Shown piece by piece: positions 27,217 through 36,542 of a stretch of 64,000 nt of DNA. Both the position numbers and the translations under genes were made by a program. Below the pieces are notes generated by a model. That model was not told the DNA's origin, did not search any database, and saw nothing but the letters and a program-made list of their open reading frames with translations. Each line of letters begins with the position of its first letter. Position 1 is the first letter of the stretch. This DNA is from Streptomyces sp. NBC_01451 (GTDB lineage Bacteria; Actinomycetota; Actinomycetes; Streptomycetales; Streptomycetaceae). Location of the stretch: assembly GCF_036227485.1 (NCBI RefSeq), contig NZ_CP109479.1, forward strand, positions 1,178,001-1,242,000, in the 5' to 3' direction.

Positions 27217-27821
27217 GGGCGGGCTCCCTCACTGTGGGCACTGGGTGCGGGCGCGGGCGCGTGGGCGAGCAGATGCCGCACGAGGGTGAGCAGGGTCTGC
27301 ACCCCGGAACTGGAGATCCGGGCGTCGCAGCGCACGATCGGGATGTCGGGGTCGAGGTCGATGGCGGCGCGCACCTCCTCGGGGTCGTAGCGGTACGAGC
27401 CGTCGAACTCGTTGATCGCGACGATGAAGCCGAGGCCGCGCTGTTCGAAGAAGTCGACGGCCGCGAAGCAGTCCTCCAGGCGCCGGGTGTCGGCGAGGAT
27501 CACCGCGCCGAGGGCGCCCTCGGAGAGCTCGTCCCACATGAACCAGAACCTCTCCTGTCCGGGCGTGCCGAACAGGTAGAGGACGTGTTCCGGATCCAGG
27601 GTGATGCGGCCGAAGTCCATCGCCACGGTGGTCTCGACCTTGTTCTCGATGCCTTCGAGACTGTCGGTCGAGGCGCTCACCGTGGTGAGCAGTTCCTCCG
27701 TGCTGAGCGGCGCGATCTCGCTCACCGCGCCGACGAGGGTCGTCTTGCCGACTCCGAACCCTCCCGCCACCAGGATCTTCAATGCGGTGGGGAAGGGATC
27801 AGAGCTGTCGTCGTAGTCCAT
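27213..27821 (-). CDS. cvnD: Conservon small GTPase (CvnD)
   Basis: 202 residues, Ras-like P-loop protein of the conservon type: Walker A 'GGFGVGKTT', switch region ending 'GTPGQERFWFMWDEL', guanine-specificity element 'INEFD' in place of NKxD. Together with CvnA-C it forms a membrane-associated complex reminiscent of a eukaryotic G-protein receptor, known from Streptomyces. Its start overlaps the DUF742 gene by 23 bases. Confidence 0.95.
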   Translation of the reverse strand: MDYDDSSDPFPTALKILVAGGFGVGKTTLVGAVSEIAPLSTEELLTTVSASTDSLEGIENKVETTVAMDFGRITLDPEHVLYLFGTPGQERFWFMWDELSEGALGAVILADTRRLEDCFAAVDFFEQRGLGFIVAINEFDGSYRYDPEEVRAAIDLDPDIPIVRCDARISSSGVQTLLTLVRHLLAHAPAPAPSAHSEGARP

Positions 27822-28170
27822 CGAGCACTGCCTCCAGAAGAGACCGGTCAGTGGGTTTGTGGTAGAACTCGGGCGGTTTCGTCGTGAGTGCCCCGCAGTC
27901 GACGAGGTCGGACAGCAGCACCTTGGTGACCGCCGCCGGCAGTTTCAGCTGGGCGGACACCTCGGCTACCGAGACGGGTTCCCGGCACAGGTCGAGCGCC
28001 TGTGCGTGCTCGGGGCCGAGGTAGCCGAGGGGGGTGGCTCCGGTGGCCATCACCTGGGACATGAGGTCGAGGGCGGTGGTCGGCCGGGTCCGGCCGTTGC
28101 TGACGGTGTAGGGGCGCACGAGCCGTCCGGCCGCGTCGTCGAGCCACGGCCCGTCGCCGGCCGCCGTCAC
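27799..28170 (-). CDS. cvnC: Conservon DUF742 protein (CvnC)
   Basis: 123 residues with the DUF742 winged-helix pattern: 'LVRPYTVSNGRTRPTTALDLMSQV', 'EHAQALDLCREPVSVAEVSAQLKLPAAVTKVLLSDLVDCGAL'. The start is ambiguous: TTG 28176 overlaps the cvnB stop, but GTG 28170 has better spacing from GAGG and is used here. It is the usual third member of a cvnABCD group. Confidence 0.92.
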   Translation of the reverse strand: MTAAGDGPWLDDAAGRLVRPYTVSNGRTRPTTALDLMSQVMATGATPLGYLGPEHAQALDLCREPVSVAEVSAQLKLPAAVTKVLLSDLVDCGALTTKPPEFYHKPTDRSLLEAVLDGLRRQL

Positions 28171-28172
28171 GC

Positions 28173-28607
28173 TCAAGGCCTCATCGCCGTAGGTTCGACG
28201 GCGGACTGCCGGGGGGCGGTCATCAGGTACGGGCGGACGCTCTTGACCAGCATCGCCATCTCGTAGCCGAGGACCGCGGCATCGGCCTCGCGGCCGGCCA
28301 GCACGGCGAGACAGGTGCCGGAGCCGGCGGTGGTGACGAACAGCAGGGTCGAGTCGAGCTCGACGACGACCTGCCGCACCTCACCGCCGTCCCCGAACCG
28401 GACGCCCGCGCTGCGTCCCAGGGAGTAGAGACCGGAGGCCAGGGCGGCCATGTGGTCGGCGCTGTCCGGGTCGAGTCCGTGCACGGACTTGACGAGTCCG
28501 TCGCAGGACAGGAGTACCGCGCTCGTGGTGTGCGGTACGCGCTGGACGAGACCGCTCATCAGCCAGTCGAGATCGGATACATGGCCGGTCGGCACATCGC
28601 TCGCCAT
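28173..28607 (-). CDS. cvnB: Conservon roadblock/LC7 protein (CvnB)
   Basis: 144 residues, roadblock/LC7 fold: 'LDWLMSGLVQRVPHTTSAVLLSCDGLVKSVHGL', 'ADHMAALASGLYSLGRSAG', 'VVVELDSTLLFVTTAGSGTCLAVLA'. Such proteins bind and regulate the small GTPase. AAGGAG lies 10 bases before ATG 28607. It lies between cvnA and cvnC as in known conservons. Confidence 0.94.
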   Translation of the reverse strand: MASDVPTGHVSDLDWLMSGLVQRVPHTTSAVLLSCDGLVKSVHGLDPDSADHMAALASGLYSLGRSAGVRFGDGGEVRQVVVELDSTLLFVTTAGSGTCLAVLAGREADAAVLGYEMAMLVKSVRPYLMTAPRQSAVEPTAMRP

Positions 28608-28684
28608 GGTGGATCGACTCCTTGGGGTACGAAGCTCTGCGGGAGCGCTGGAGGTGGGGGCGGGGGTGGTGCTGCGGGGGGTGG

Positions 28685-30829
28685 TCATCCGGCCGGTGCG
28701 CTCCCGTCGTGCCGGGCAGTGAGGTCCAGGTCGTGTCCGGGCGCGCGCAGCCGATGCGCCTCGGATATGGGGGACGTGTCCGTGGTCGGTACGTCCCTGG
28801 GGTCCACGGAGGACACGGCGACATCGGTACGGCCCGCTCCGTCGCCCGGCGCGGGGACGGAGAACGGATCCGGGTGTACGGCCTCCGGCACGGCCGGATA
28901 CGTGGACTGCGCGTACGTCGGTTCCGCGATTCCCGGTTGCCCGGGTGCCGGTTGCCCGGTCGGCGCCTGAGAGCGCGCCGACCCCCCGTACTCGGCCTCG
29001 TACGCCCTCTCCATCGCCGCCACGGCCGGGTCCGTGTAGTCCGACTCCAGTTGGCGTGCCTCGGCGAGCCCGATGCCGCGCTGGAAGGCCGCCATGAGTC
29101 CGGGGTCGTGCTCGACGTGCTCGCTCTCCGGGCGGGGCGCCGCCGGGCCGCCGCGCAGTTGGGGCGCGATGTGCTCCTGGGCGCGGCGGCGGGGCAGTTG
29201 GGGCTTGCCCATGGTGCCGCGCACGGCGCTGTTGCGGGGGGTGGGCGGGGTGGCCACGTTCTCCGCGACGGTCCGCCGGTCGTCGGGGCGGACGCCCGGC
29301 ATCGCCTCCGCGGGGTTGGGCCGCTCCGCCCGGGCCCCGCGTACGGGCAGCGGGGCCGGGCCACGGCCGTTCGGCACCGGTTCGGTGGGCCCGGGTGCCT
29401 CCGGTCGGCGGCGCGCCGAGCCGCCGGGCTGTGTGCCGGGGCCGGGCATCGGGTCCGCCGGGTGCCGTCCCTGGTGGCCGGCGGCCGACGGCCGCTGGCG
29501 GGGCGGCTCGGCCACCCTCCGCATGCTCCCGGTCTCCTGGATCCGGGGCTGGGCGGTGTCCTGGGGCCGAGCCGTCACCGGGGGCCTGGACTGGGCTACG
29601 CCCACGACTCCGCCCGCTGCCGTGTCGGTGCCCAGCAGTCCCTGCGGTACGACGAGTACGGCCTGGACACCGCCGTAGATGTTGCTCTGGAGGCGGACGT
29701 GGATGCCGTGCCGGCGGGCCAGCTGGGAGACCACGAAGAGACCGATGCGGCCGTCCTGGAGGAGGCTGGCGACGTTGACCTGGTCGGGGTCGGTGAGCAG
29801 CGTGTTCATCTTGTGCTGTTCGTCCACGGGCATGCCGAGGCCGCGGTCCTCGACCTCGATGGCGAGCCCCGAGGTCACGAGGTTGGCGCGCAGCAGCACC
29901 TGGGTGTGGGGGGCGGAGAACACGGTGGCGTTCTCGACGAGTTCGGCGAGCAGGTGGATGACGTCGGCGACGGCGTGTCCGCGCAGGGTGCCGTCGATCG
30001 GGGGCACGAGTTTGACCCGTGAGTACTGCTCGACCTCCGCGATGGCCGAGCGGAGCACCTCCGTCATGGAGACCGGGTTGCTCCACTGCCGGCGCGAGAC
30101 GGCGCCGCCGAGGACGGCGAGGTTCTCCGCGTGCCGGCGGATGCGGGTGGCCAGGTGGTCGACGTGGAAGAGGCCCTTGAGGAGGTCGGGGTCCTCGATC
30201 TCGTGTTCCAGCTCGTCGAGGATGGAGATCTCGCGGTGCACGAGCGACTGGAGGCGCCGGGCGAGGTTGACGAAGACCTCGACCTTCTGTTCGCTGCCCG
30301 CCTGGCTGGAGAGCTGCGAGGCCTGGACGACAGCGACGACGGCACTGTCATGGGCTCGCGCGAGGTCCGCGCCGAGAAGTTCGAAGTCGTCGGCGTCGGC
30401 AGCGGGTGCGCCCCGCGTCTTGCGGGCGGGCGGTGGATCGCCGCGCCGCAGTCCCTCGACGAGGGCGCGCAGCTCCACCTCACCGCGGGCGCTGGTGCGG
30501 CGCAGGGCTCCGAGGCGTTCGTGCACGGATCTGGCGGTCCGGTCGGCGGCCACCAGGGCGATGACGACACCTCCGAGTGCCACGGCGATCGCCCCGGTGA
30601 GTACGGCGAACAGGGTGAGCGTGGGGCGCACCCCGGTGTCGCGGACGATGAACAGGACGGCCGCGCAGGCGCTGAGGGCGACCGCGAGGGGCGGCAGCAC
30701 GGCGAGCCGCATGAGCTGGGGCCGTATCTGGGTCTCGGGCAGTGAGGGGACAGTACGCGCGACCGGCCGACCGTGCCGACCGCCCTCACGGCGGTCTGCG
30801 CGGGGGGCCGGTGCTCGGAGGTGAGACAT
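28685..30829 (-). CDS. cvnA: Conservon sensor kinase-like protein (CvnA)
   Basis: 714 residues. Two membrane helices near 37-95 ('LAVLPPLAVALSACAAVLFIV', 'LFAVLTGAIAVALGGVVIALV'), a coiled linker, a histidine-kinase-like core with 'ELVENATVFS' and 'EDRGLGMP' of the HATPase, then a long Pro/Arg/Gly-rich disordered C-terminal tail of about 280 residues. I see no classical phospho-acceptor H-box, as in other conservon sensors. ATG 30829 follows GAGGACGAAG. It heads the cvnABCD-GAF operon. Confidence 0.92.
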   Translation of the reverse strand: MSHLRAPAPRADRREGGRHGRPVARTVPSLPETQIRPQLMRLAVLPPLAVALSACAAVLFIVRDTGVRPTLTLFAVLTGAIAVALGGVVIALVAADRTARSVHERLGALRRTSARGEVELRALVEGLRRGDPPPARKTRGAPAADADDFELLGADLARAHDSAVVAVVQASQLSSQAGSEQKVEVFVNLARRLQSLVHREISILDELEHEIEDPDLLKGLFHVDHLATRIRRHAENLAVLGGAVSRRQWSNPVSMTEVLRSAIAEVEQYSRVKLVPPIDGTLRGHAVADVIHLLAELVENATVFSAPHTQVLLRANLVTSGLAIEVEDRGLGMPVDEQHKMNTLLTDPDQVNVASLLQDGRIGLFVVSQLARRHGIHVRLQSNIYGGVQAVLVVPQGLLGTDTAAGGVVGVAQSRPPVTARPQDTAQPRIQETGSMRRVAEPPRQRPSAAGHQGRHPADPMPGPGTQPGGSARRRPEAPGPTEPVPNGRGPAPLPVRGARAERPNPAEAMPGVRPDDRRTVAENVATPPTPRNSAVRGTMGKPQLPRRRAQEHIAPQLRGGPAAPRPESEHVEHDPGLMAAFQRGIGLAEARQLESDYTDPAVAAMERAYEAEYGGSARSQAPTGQPAPGQPGIAEPTYAQSTYPAVPEAVHPDPFSVPAPGDGAGRTDVAVSSVDPRDVPTTDTSPISEAHRLRAPGHDLDLTARHDGSAPAG

Positions 30830-31118
30830 CTTCGTCCTCGTACTGGTGCGTCGGGACCTGCGGATCGCGCGTCTGCGCGAGCCGGGCGTGCGCCATCGCA
30901 GCGCCGGTCGAGAGCCGAAGAAATCGGCCCTGTGTTGCCCGGCGGCCACTCACAGTAGTCGGCAACGCATCACGTGCGGTGGGCAGTTGACAAACTCCCC
31001 CGCACGGGGTCCCGCTCTGGTATGACACCTCGCACGGCAGACCGATAAGCCCTTCGGACGTACGTTCCCTCACGCCGTCGAATCGATCAGAGCTGGTCGG
31101 AACCGGTCACATGCAGTC

Positions 31119-31156
31119 GGCGAGGGCCGGGGAGCCCCTGCTCACCGGCCCTCGCC
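31119..31156. terminator. Orphan 12-bp hairpin
   Basis: GGCGAGGGCCGG and CCGGCCCTCGCC pair perfectly around a 14-base loop. No gene I can support ends at it, so it may belong to an unseen small transcript or a lost gene. Confidence 0.5.
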
Positions 31157-31619
31157 GTTCGTACGGCAGTCCGCCCGTCGTCCGTTTTCACCCGTCGCCG
31201 TCAGCCCGCGGAGACCGCCCTGGGCTCTCCGCTGCCGTCGGCGGTTCCACCCTGAATGTCACCGGCCGTGTCGATCCGGGGGGCATCCGCATCAGCCGTA
31301 CGAGTGATATCGGCCGTCCGAGGGGCACCGGCGGCCCCGGCTGCCGCGCGATCCGCGCGTCCGCCCTGGAGGCGTCCTGGGGAGGTCGGGCCGGGACGCG
31401 AACGGGTCCGTGCCGGACAGCCCTGACACATGCACCATCTGCGGCATCAGCCGACGCCGCAGGGCCTCCCCTGACGCCCGGTCCGCCGGCACCCTGCTCC
31501 GAGCGGAGCCGTCGCCCCGGCAACGAGGGTCCGTCCCGTGCGGGTTCGCCTCCCACGCGGACAGTGGTATCCGGCACCGCCGTGTCCGACGGTCATCCGT
31601 GGCCCGGCCCTCCATGCGG

Positions 31620-31655
31620 GGGCCGTACGGGCCAAAGCCTGGGACCGGTGGACCC
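31620..31655 (+). promoter_or_regulatory. Two DosR-like boxes upstream of the first universal stress protein
   Basis: GGGCCGTACGGGCC (31620-31633, one mismatch to GGGCCGNNCGGCCC) and GGGACCGGTGGACCC (31641-31655) stand 83-118 bases before ATG 31738. Paired boxes are common in DosR-type promoters. Confidence 0.5.
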
Positions 31656-31737
31656 TGCGCCGTGCGACGGCACGGCACGACGATGGGAGGAGGACCGAGA
31701 AGGACCGGCCACGGGAGAACCACGGAGGTGCCCCGCC

Positions 31738-32640
31738 ATGTCACGACCGGTCGTCGCCGGAGTCGACGGATCCCCCGAAAGCCTGGCCGCCGCCGAATGG
31801 GCCGCCCGGGAGGCGGTGCGCCGCGATCTGCCCCTGCACCTGGTGCACGCCTTCGACCGGGGCCCGGACCGAACGCCCTCCGCCGCGGCGGACGCGGTGC
31901 GGCGCCACCTGGGACGCGGCATTCTGCGCAGGGCCGAGGACCGTATCGCGCGGACCTGCCCCACGGCGCGGCTCACCGACGAGCAGGTCGAGGGCCCGAC
32001 GGCCGTGGCCCTGTCGCACGCCGCGCAGAACGCCGAGTTGCTCGTGCTCGGTTCGCGCGGCCTGAGCGGCTTCACCGGGTTCCTCGTCGGGTCCGTGGCC
32101 CAGTCGCTCGTGGCCCGGGCGACCCTGCCGGTCGTTCTGGTCGAGGCCGGGGAGCGGTCCGAGGACGAACATCTGGCGGACGAGGACGGCAACCCGTCGC
32201 TCCTCACGCCGTACCGTGACGTCGTTCTCGGCATCGACGTGCGCGACCCGTGCGACGCGGTGGTCGAGTTCGCCTTCGAGACGGCCCGGCTGCGCGGTGC
32301 GACGCTCCACGCGGTACATGCCTGGGACAACTCGTCGGCCGTCGCGCTCGGCCCGGGCGCGCCCGGCATCGGCGAAGGGCCCCGTCGCGAGGAGGAGTGG
32401 CGCGGCTTCCTCACCGCCGTGCTGCGGAACTGGCGCGACAAGTACCCCGGTGTCGAGGTCGCCGAGACCGTCGTCAAGGGCAGGGCAGGACCCCGGCTGG
32501 TCCGCGCCGCCGCGGGCGCAGGACTCCTCGTCGTCGGCCGCCGCGTGCGCGAGACCCGCCTCGGCCCGCACACCGGCCCGGTCACGAACACCGTGATCCA
32601 CCACGCGCGTTGCCCTGTCGCAGCCGTGGCGCACGACTGA
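31738..32640 (+). CDS. Tandem universal stress protein (two Usp domains)
   Basis: 300 residues: Usp domain 1 (about 4-140) with the ATP-binding pattern 'LGSRGLSGFTGFLVGS', and Usp domain 2 (about 158-298) where the equivalent 'VGRRVRETRLGPHTGPV' is altered. Tandem Usp proteins of this kind dominate DosR/OsdR-type dormancy regulons and bind ATP or cAMP. ACGGAGG lies 7 bases before ATG 31738. It is 42 bases upstream of the nitroreductase gene, so the two are probably one transcript. Confidence 0.94.
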   Translation: MSRPVVAGVDGSPESLAAAEWAAREAVRRDLPLHLVHAFDRGPDRTPSAAADAVRRHLGRGILRRAEDRIARTCPTARLTDEQVEGPTAVALSHAAQNAELLVLGSRGLSGFTGFLVGSVAQSLVARATLPVVLVEAGERSEDEHLADEDGNPSLLTPYRDVVLGIDVRDPCDAVVEFAFETARLRGATLHAVHAWDNSSAVALGPGAPGIGEGPRREEEWRGFLTAVLRNWRDKYPGVEVAETVVKGRAGPRLVRAAAGAGLLVVGRRVRETRLGPHTGPVTNTVIHHARCPVAAVAHD

Positions 32641-32682
32641 GCCCTGAGAGGATCAAGACAGCGACGAACGGCGGTGTCCGCC

Positions 32683-33666
32683 ATGGACGCGACACACACC
32701 CGGGTCGACCACGCGGCCAACCACCTGGTCCGCGCGGCCGTCACCGCGCCCTCGGTCCACAACAGCCAGCCCTGGCTGTTCGTCAACCGGGAGACGGGGC
32801 TCGATCTGTACGCGGACCCCACGCGCCGGCTCCTGCTCACCGACCCGGACGGGCGGGAGCAGGTCATCAGCTGCGGCGCGGCCCTGTTCAACCTGCGGAT
32901 CGCGATGCTGCACCTGGGCTTCCGGCCCGTCGTGCGGATGTTCCCCGACCCGTGGAACCCGGCCCACGTCGCCGGCGTCGGCTGGGGAGCGCACGCCCGG
33001 CCGAGCAGCGACGAGAACCTCATGTACCGCGCCCTGCGGCAACGGCACACGCACCGCGGCCCGTTCCACCACTCCCCTCTCCCGGAGCCACTGGTCGGGG
33101 AACTCCGCGAGCACGCACGGGCCGAGGGTGCCGAGCTGTACACGGTGGAATTCCCCCATGCCCGGCGCGACCTCGCCGAGTTGGTCCACACCGCCGAAGC
33201 CGTCAACCGCGCCGATCCCGGACGTGTCGCCGAACTGACCCGCTGGACCCGGGCCCCCTTGGACGAGCGTCCGGACGGTGTCCCCCTGGACGCCTGCGCC
33301 GCCCACCCGGACCGGACCGGTCTCGCCGGGCGCGACTTCCTCCGTTGCACAAGCACCCCGCCCGTCGCACCCGCGGTCTGGCCGCCGGAGACCGGACTGA
33401 TCGTCCTCCTCACCACGCGGCACGACACCCTGGAGGACTGGCTGCGCGCCGGACAGGCCCTGCAGCGAGTCCTCCTGCACGCCACCACGCGCTGGGCCGT
33501 GGCCGCCTTCCACACCCAGCCCCTCGAAATGCCCCGGCTGCGCGCCCGGCTGCGCACGACTCTCACCCGCGGAGAGTTCCCGCAGATGATCCTCCGCCTC
33601 GGTCATGCCACCCGGGGCCGGCCGACCCCACGACGACCGGTCGACGCGGTCCTGGCCGCCGGGTGA
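32683..33666 (+). CDS. Nitroreductase-fold protein, Acg/Rv3131-like
   Basis: 327 residues of the Acg subgroup of FMN-binding nitroreductases, recognised by 'LVRAAVTAPSVHNSQPWLF', 'GREQVISCGAALFNLRIAMLHLG', 'RALRQRHTHRGPF' and a C-terminal 'AGQALQRVLLHATTRWAVAAFHTQPLE'. In Mycobacterium tuberculosis such proteins belong to the DosR regulon; their role may be FMN storage or redox defence, not classical nitroreduction. ATG 32683; GTG 32674 is an alternative. Co-directional with the stress protein just upstream. Confidence 0.9.
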   Translation: MDATHTRVDHAANHLVRAAVTAPSVHNSQPWLFVNRETGLDLYADPTRRLLLTDPDGREQVISCGAALFNLRIAMLHLGFRPVVRMFPDPWNPAHVAGVGWGAHARPSSDENLMYRALRQRHTHRGPFHHSPLPEPLVGELREHARAEGAELYTVEFPHARRDLAELVHTAEAVNRADPGRVAELTRWTRAPLDERPDGVPLDACAAHPDRTGLAGRDFLRCTSTPPVAPAVWPPETGLIVLLTTRHDTLEDWLRAGQALQRVLLHATTRWAVAAFHTQPLEMPRLRARLRTTLTRGEFPQMILRLGHATRGRPTPRRPVDAVLAAG

Positions 33667-34039
33667 CAGCGGACGCCCCACCGCTGTACGGCACGGCCCG
33701 AGTCAGGGCTCCACGCAGCCGTCCTCGTTGAGCGGGAAGTCGTACAGCGGGCCAAGGGGTCGGTGAACCGGTCGACGAGGTCTCGCCACAGCTCCCTCCA
33801 CCCGGCACCTCGTCGGGCCCGGGCTCCTCCCCATCGCGCAGCCGCGTCCGCTGCCGCCGGACGGGATCGTCGCGGTCGCGGCGCGGCCACGCGGACCGCC
33901 GTGACCCCGCACTCGGCAGGGCGTGACAGTGTCCGCGCGGTCGGACGTGAGCCGGCTGACGCCTCTCATGGCGAAGTGGAAGGAGCGAATGCCCTGGCCA
34001 TGGCGGTCGACCACGAGTGAGCCGGTCAGGATCCGATTG

Positions 34040-34074
34040 GGGCCGGTCGGGCAGGAAACCGGGCCGACCGGCCC
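34040..34074 (+). promoter_or_regulatory. DosR-like box (and half-site) upstream of the DUF1918 gene
   Basis: GGGCCGACCGGCCC at 34061-34074 fits the island consensus exactly; GGGCCGGTCGGGCA at 34040-34053 is a weaker partner. The good box ends 90 bases before ATG 34165. The 500-base gap 33667-34164 otherwise holds no gene I can support. Confidence 0.65.
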
Positions 34075-34164
34075 CCGCATGAGGGTTGTCGAGCCCATGC
34101 GGCGGCAGGCAGCGGGTGACACGTTGGGTACACCAGCACTCCGAGGAAGGGAAGGACGGCGACC

Positions 34165-34398
34165 ATGCAAGCTCAACTGGGCGATCAGCTCATTGTCGAA
34201 AGCCCGACCACCGGCACCACCAGGCACGACGGAGAGATCGTCGGACTGCACCACGAGGACGGAACGCCACCCTACGACGTGCGCTGGTCGGACACGGACG
34301 AGGTGACGCTCGTCTTCCCCGGCCCCGACGCACACGTCCGCCATGTCGAACACGGGACCGGAAACACCGACGCGCCACCCCCGGCCGGACACGGATGA
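34165..34398 (+). CDS. DUF1918 protein
   Basis: 77 residues with the compact DUF1918 pattern 'GDQLIVES...TRHDGEIVGLHHEDGTPPYDVRW...VFPGPDAHV'. These small actinobacterial proteins are frequent in dormancy gene sets; the molecular role is unknown. GGGAAGGACGG precedes ATG. A single gene behind a DosR-like box. Confidence 0.92.
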   Translation: MQAQLGDQLIVESPTTGTTRHDGEIVGLHHEDGTPPYDVRWSDTDEVTLVFPGPDAHVRHVEHGTGNTDAPPPAGHG

Positions 34399-34439
34399 GG
34401 CAGGTGCGCAGGCGGGCGCAGTGTCCGTCGCGACGCCCT

Positions 34440-34790
34440 CGCGCGAGGTGCCACCCACCCGGCTGTGGACCACCTCGTGGTGCACTTCCGCCTCCGGGTG
34501 AGCGGCCTGGGCGGCCCGCCGGCTCGTCCGGACGCCGAGGAGAGTCGGGTGCCACACCTGCGGCACCCGCAGCGCGGCGCCGTACAGCGCGGCTGCCCAA
34601 AGGCGTGGTCGACGGCGGCCACACAACGGCGACGGCCGTCCCGACCGGCCCCCACACCGACGACGACGTACGGCAGTTGTCGGCTGACATGCCCGGTATC
34701 GCCCACGACCGCCACCGGACAGTCGGCGCGCGGTGACCGGCAGCGCGCGGGAGCCGAGGTGAGCCGCTCCTCCGGCGTGCTCCGACGGTG
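34440..34790 (-). pseudogene. Decayed universal stress protein (multiple frameshifts)
   Basis: On the minus strand, pieces of a tandem Usp protein appear in different frames. One is the end of domain 1 and start of domain 2 ('ADCPVAVVGDTGHVSRQLPYVVVGV' then 'VAAVDHAFG'). Another frame continues with 'AALYGAALRVPQVWHPTLLGV' and 'AEVHHEVVHSRVGG'. A short piece 'HLGSRALPVTA' lies before. The order is that of intact tandem Usp proteins, so at least two frame changes have broken the gene. Limits are approximate. Confidence 0.6.
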
Positions 34791-35450
34791 CGAGCCGCGT
34801 ACGACGGCTGCGGCCGTGAGCCCGCTCGCGCAGGGCCGGCGCGAGACCTCGTCGTCCCGGCCGCGCTCGGCTCCCTCGTGTTCGGGCATGGGCACCCGCC
34901 ACGGGGCGGCACCCGGGTGGGCTCGGCCACCGGCGGGCTCTCGTCCGGCCGGGCGGCGCCGTCCCGACTGCCGCCCGATGGGAGCTGCCGGGTCGGAGAG
35001 ACTCGGTGCCGTAGCCGCCGGCAGGTGAGCACTTTCGCCGCCGCAAGCACTCGACTTCTGACGTCGGGCCGTGCCCCGGCCGGGAGGCCCGTCGAATCCT
35101 GAGGTGTGGCCGCCCATCCCCGGACAGACCTCCCCGGCCGCAGCCCACCAGGACGACGGCACACCCAGCGTCGGACACCTGCCGACGGCCGACGTCCCGC
35201 GGCATGAGCGGCGCACCTCCTTCGACTACGGCCGGACGGCCGTCACGAGCCGGGCACACCGCCCGGGAGGATGGACGATGACGCCCTCTCGGCGGGCCGT
35301 TCGGCCCTGGACCGGTCGTGCGGAGGAGCGCAGGCTGAGGAGTGGAGGGAGAAGCCGCCCCGCGCGCTCTTCCGCAGTCCCGCTCCGGACATCTGCGGAC
35401 CGGACCGCCCGGCGTCCGGCCCTCGCACCCGCCACTCGGGAGTGATCACG
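34791..35450. other. Region without a supportable gene, carrying one DosR-like box
   Basis: About 660 bases. It may contain the degraded N-terminus of the adjacent Usp pseudogene. The exact box GGGCCGTTCGGCCC lies at 35294-35307, 143 bases before the DUF1876 start and upstream of the pseudogene on the other strand. Nothing else is convincing. Confidence 0.55.
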
Positions 35451-35708
35451 ATGGAAGCCAAGCAGTGGACCGTACAGATCTACATAACCGAAGAGGGAGA
35501 CGACACCCACGCACGTGCCGTCCTGACCACCCGGGACACGTCGAAGGTCACCGGCCGGGGCGTGGCCCGCCGCAACCCGATCGACCGTTCCGTTCCGGAG
35601 ATCGGCGACGAACTCGCCGCCAGCCGCGCCCTGGAAGATCTCGCCATCCGGCTCCACGACGTCTACTCCGACGACATCGTCCAGTTGACGGGTCCCGCCC
35701 AGCCCTGA
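35451..35708 (+). CDS. DUF1876 protein
   Basis: 85 residues with the DUF1876 pattern: 'KQWTVQIYITEEGDDTHARAVLTTRD', 'GRGVARRNPIDRSVPEIGDELAASRALEDLAIRL'. This small fold is often near universal stress protein and DUF1918 genes in actinobacterial stress islands. Function unknown. It ends 210 bases before the V/A-ATPase operon ends on the opposite strand. Confidence 0.92.
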   Translation: MEAKQWTVQIYITEEGDDTHARAVLTTRDTSKVTGRGVARRNPIDRSVPEIGDELAASRALEDLAIRLHDVYSDDIVQLTGPAQP

Positions 35709-35917
35709 CGGCACGCGGACAACGACCCACGTCGTACGCCACCTCGCAGGCCACCGATCCGCCGTCGACGAGGCGTCGTCTGCCGACCGGAAGCCTCCGG
35801 GCGACTACCGGAGGCGAGGTACGAGGAGGCTGATGACGATCGTCCTCGTGCCTCGCCGGCAGTCGCGACACGAGCTCCGCGGCACTGGACGTGTGCTGCC
35901 GCCTCCTGCCGTCAAGG

Positions 35918-36538
35918 TCAAGCATCGTCCTGAAGGGCACGGACGGCCCAGCGTCTGCGTACCGCGTCCTCGTGCTCGCTCTGTTCCAGGGCGAGTTCGA
36001 CGCGGGCCAGCGCCTGCTCCAGTCGCGGGATCAGTTTGCGCCGCAGGGCGCGCACGCGCCGGCGGGTGCTGAGCACCTCGGCCCCGACGGCGCGTGCCGC
36101 TGCGCGGGCGACGGCGTACTCGGCGGCGGCCCGCACGGCCTCGGCGTAGGCGGCCTCGGCATGGATCAGCGCGGTGTTCGCGGGCGACAACGCCTCCGGC
36201 TCCCGTTCCGGCACCGTGCAGGACGCGGTCCGCGGGTGTCGTACGCCCATCGTGGACGTCCAGACCACTTCCAATCCGGCGGGACGCTTGGGGGGCGGCC
36301 CGTCCAGGGACCCTTCGCCACCGAGAAGCAGCCCGCGCCGCAGCCAGGTCTCGGCCTCCCTCAGGCACTCGTGCCAGTGATCGCGTGCGGTGTGCTCGGC
36401 GCGCAGGAGTTCCGCGTGCCTGGCGCGCAGGATGCGCAGTTTCCGGTCGAGCAGGTCCGCGCCGCGCCGCGCGACCTCCAGACTGCGGCGCACCCTCGTC
36501 CGTCCGGCCCGTCCGAGCGGGATCCGCAGATCCGCCAT
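35918..36538 (-). CDS. ntpD: V/A-type ATPase subunit D (central stalk)
   Basis: 206 residues. Long N- and C-terminal helices ('GRAGRTRVRRSLEVARRGADLLDRKLRILRARHAELLR' and 'RRVRALRRKLIPRLEQALARVELALEQSE') flank a variable middle, the form of the rotating stalk subunit D. It ends the operon. AGGGAGGGTGATCCC precedes ATG 36538, 4 bases after the subunit B stop. Confidence 0.92.
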   Translation of the reverse strand: MADLRIPLGRAGRTRVRRSLEVARRGADLLDRKLRILRARHAELLRAEHTARDHWHECLREAETWLRRGLLLGGEGSLDGPPPKRPAGLEVVWTSTMGVRHPRTASCTVPEREPEALSPANTALIHAEAAYAEAVRAAAEYAVARAAARAVGAEVLSTRRRVRALRRKLIPRLEQALARVELALEQSEHEDAVRRRWAVRALQDDA

Positions 36539-36542
36539 GGGA

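Larger units (their letters stand above)
30830..31737. other. Long region without a supportable gene
   Basis: About 900 bases between the conservon start and the first universal stress protein gene. Open frames exist on both strands but their composition (Arg/Gly/Pro-rich, no domain) is that of antisense or non-coding high-GC sequence. It contains an orphan hairpin at 31119-31156 and the island's first palindromes at 31620-31655. It marks the border between ordinary sequence and the stress island. Confidence 0.6.

Noticed and set aside
33703..33890. Minus-strand fragments 'WRELWRDLVDRFTDPLA' and 'LYDFPLNEDGCVEP' as a frameshifted gene
   Set aside because: They are suggestive in order but very short and in different frames, with no recognisable family and no ribosome site. 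Not enough to call.
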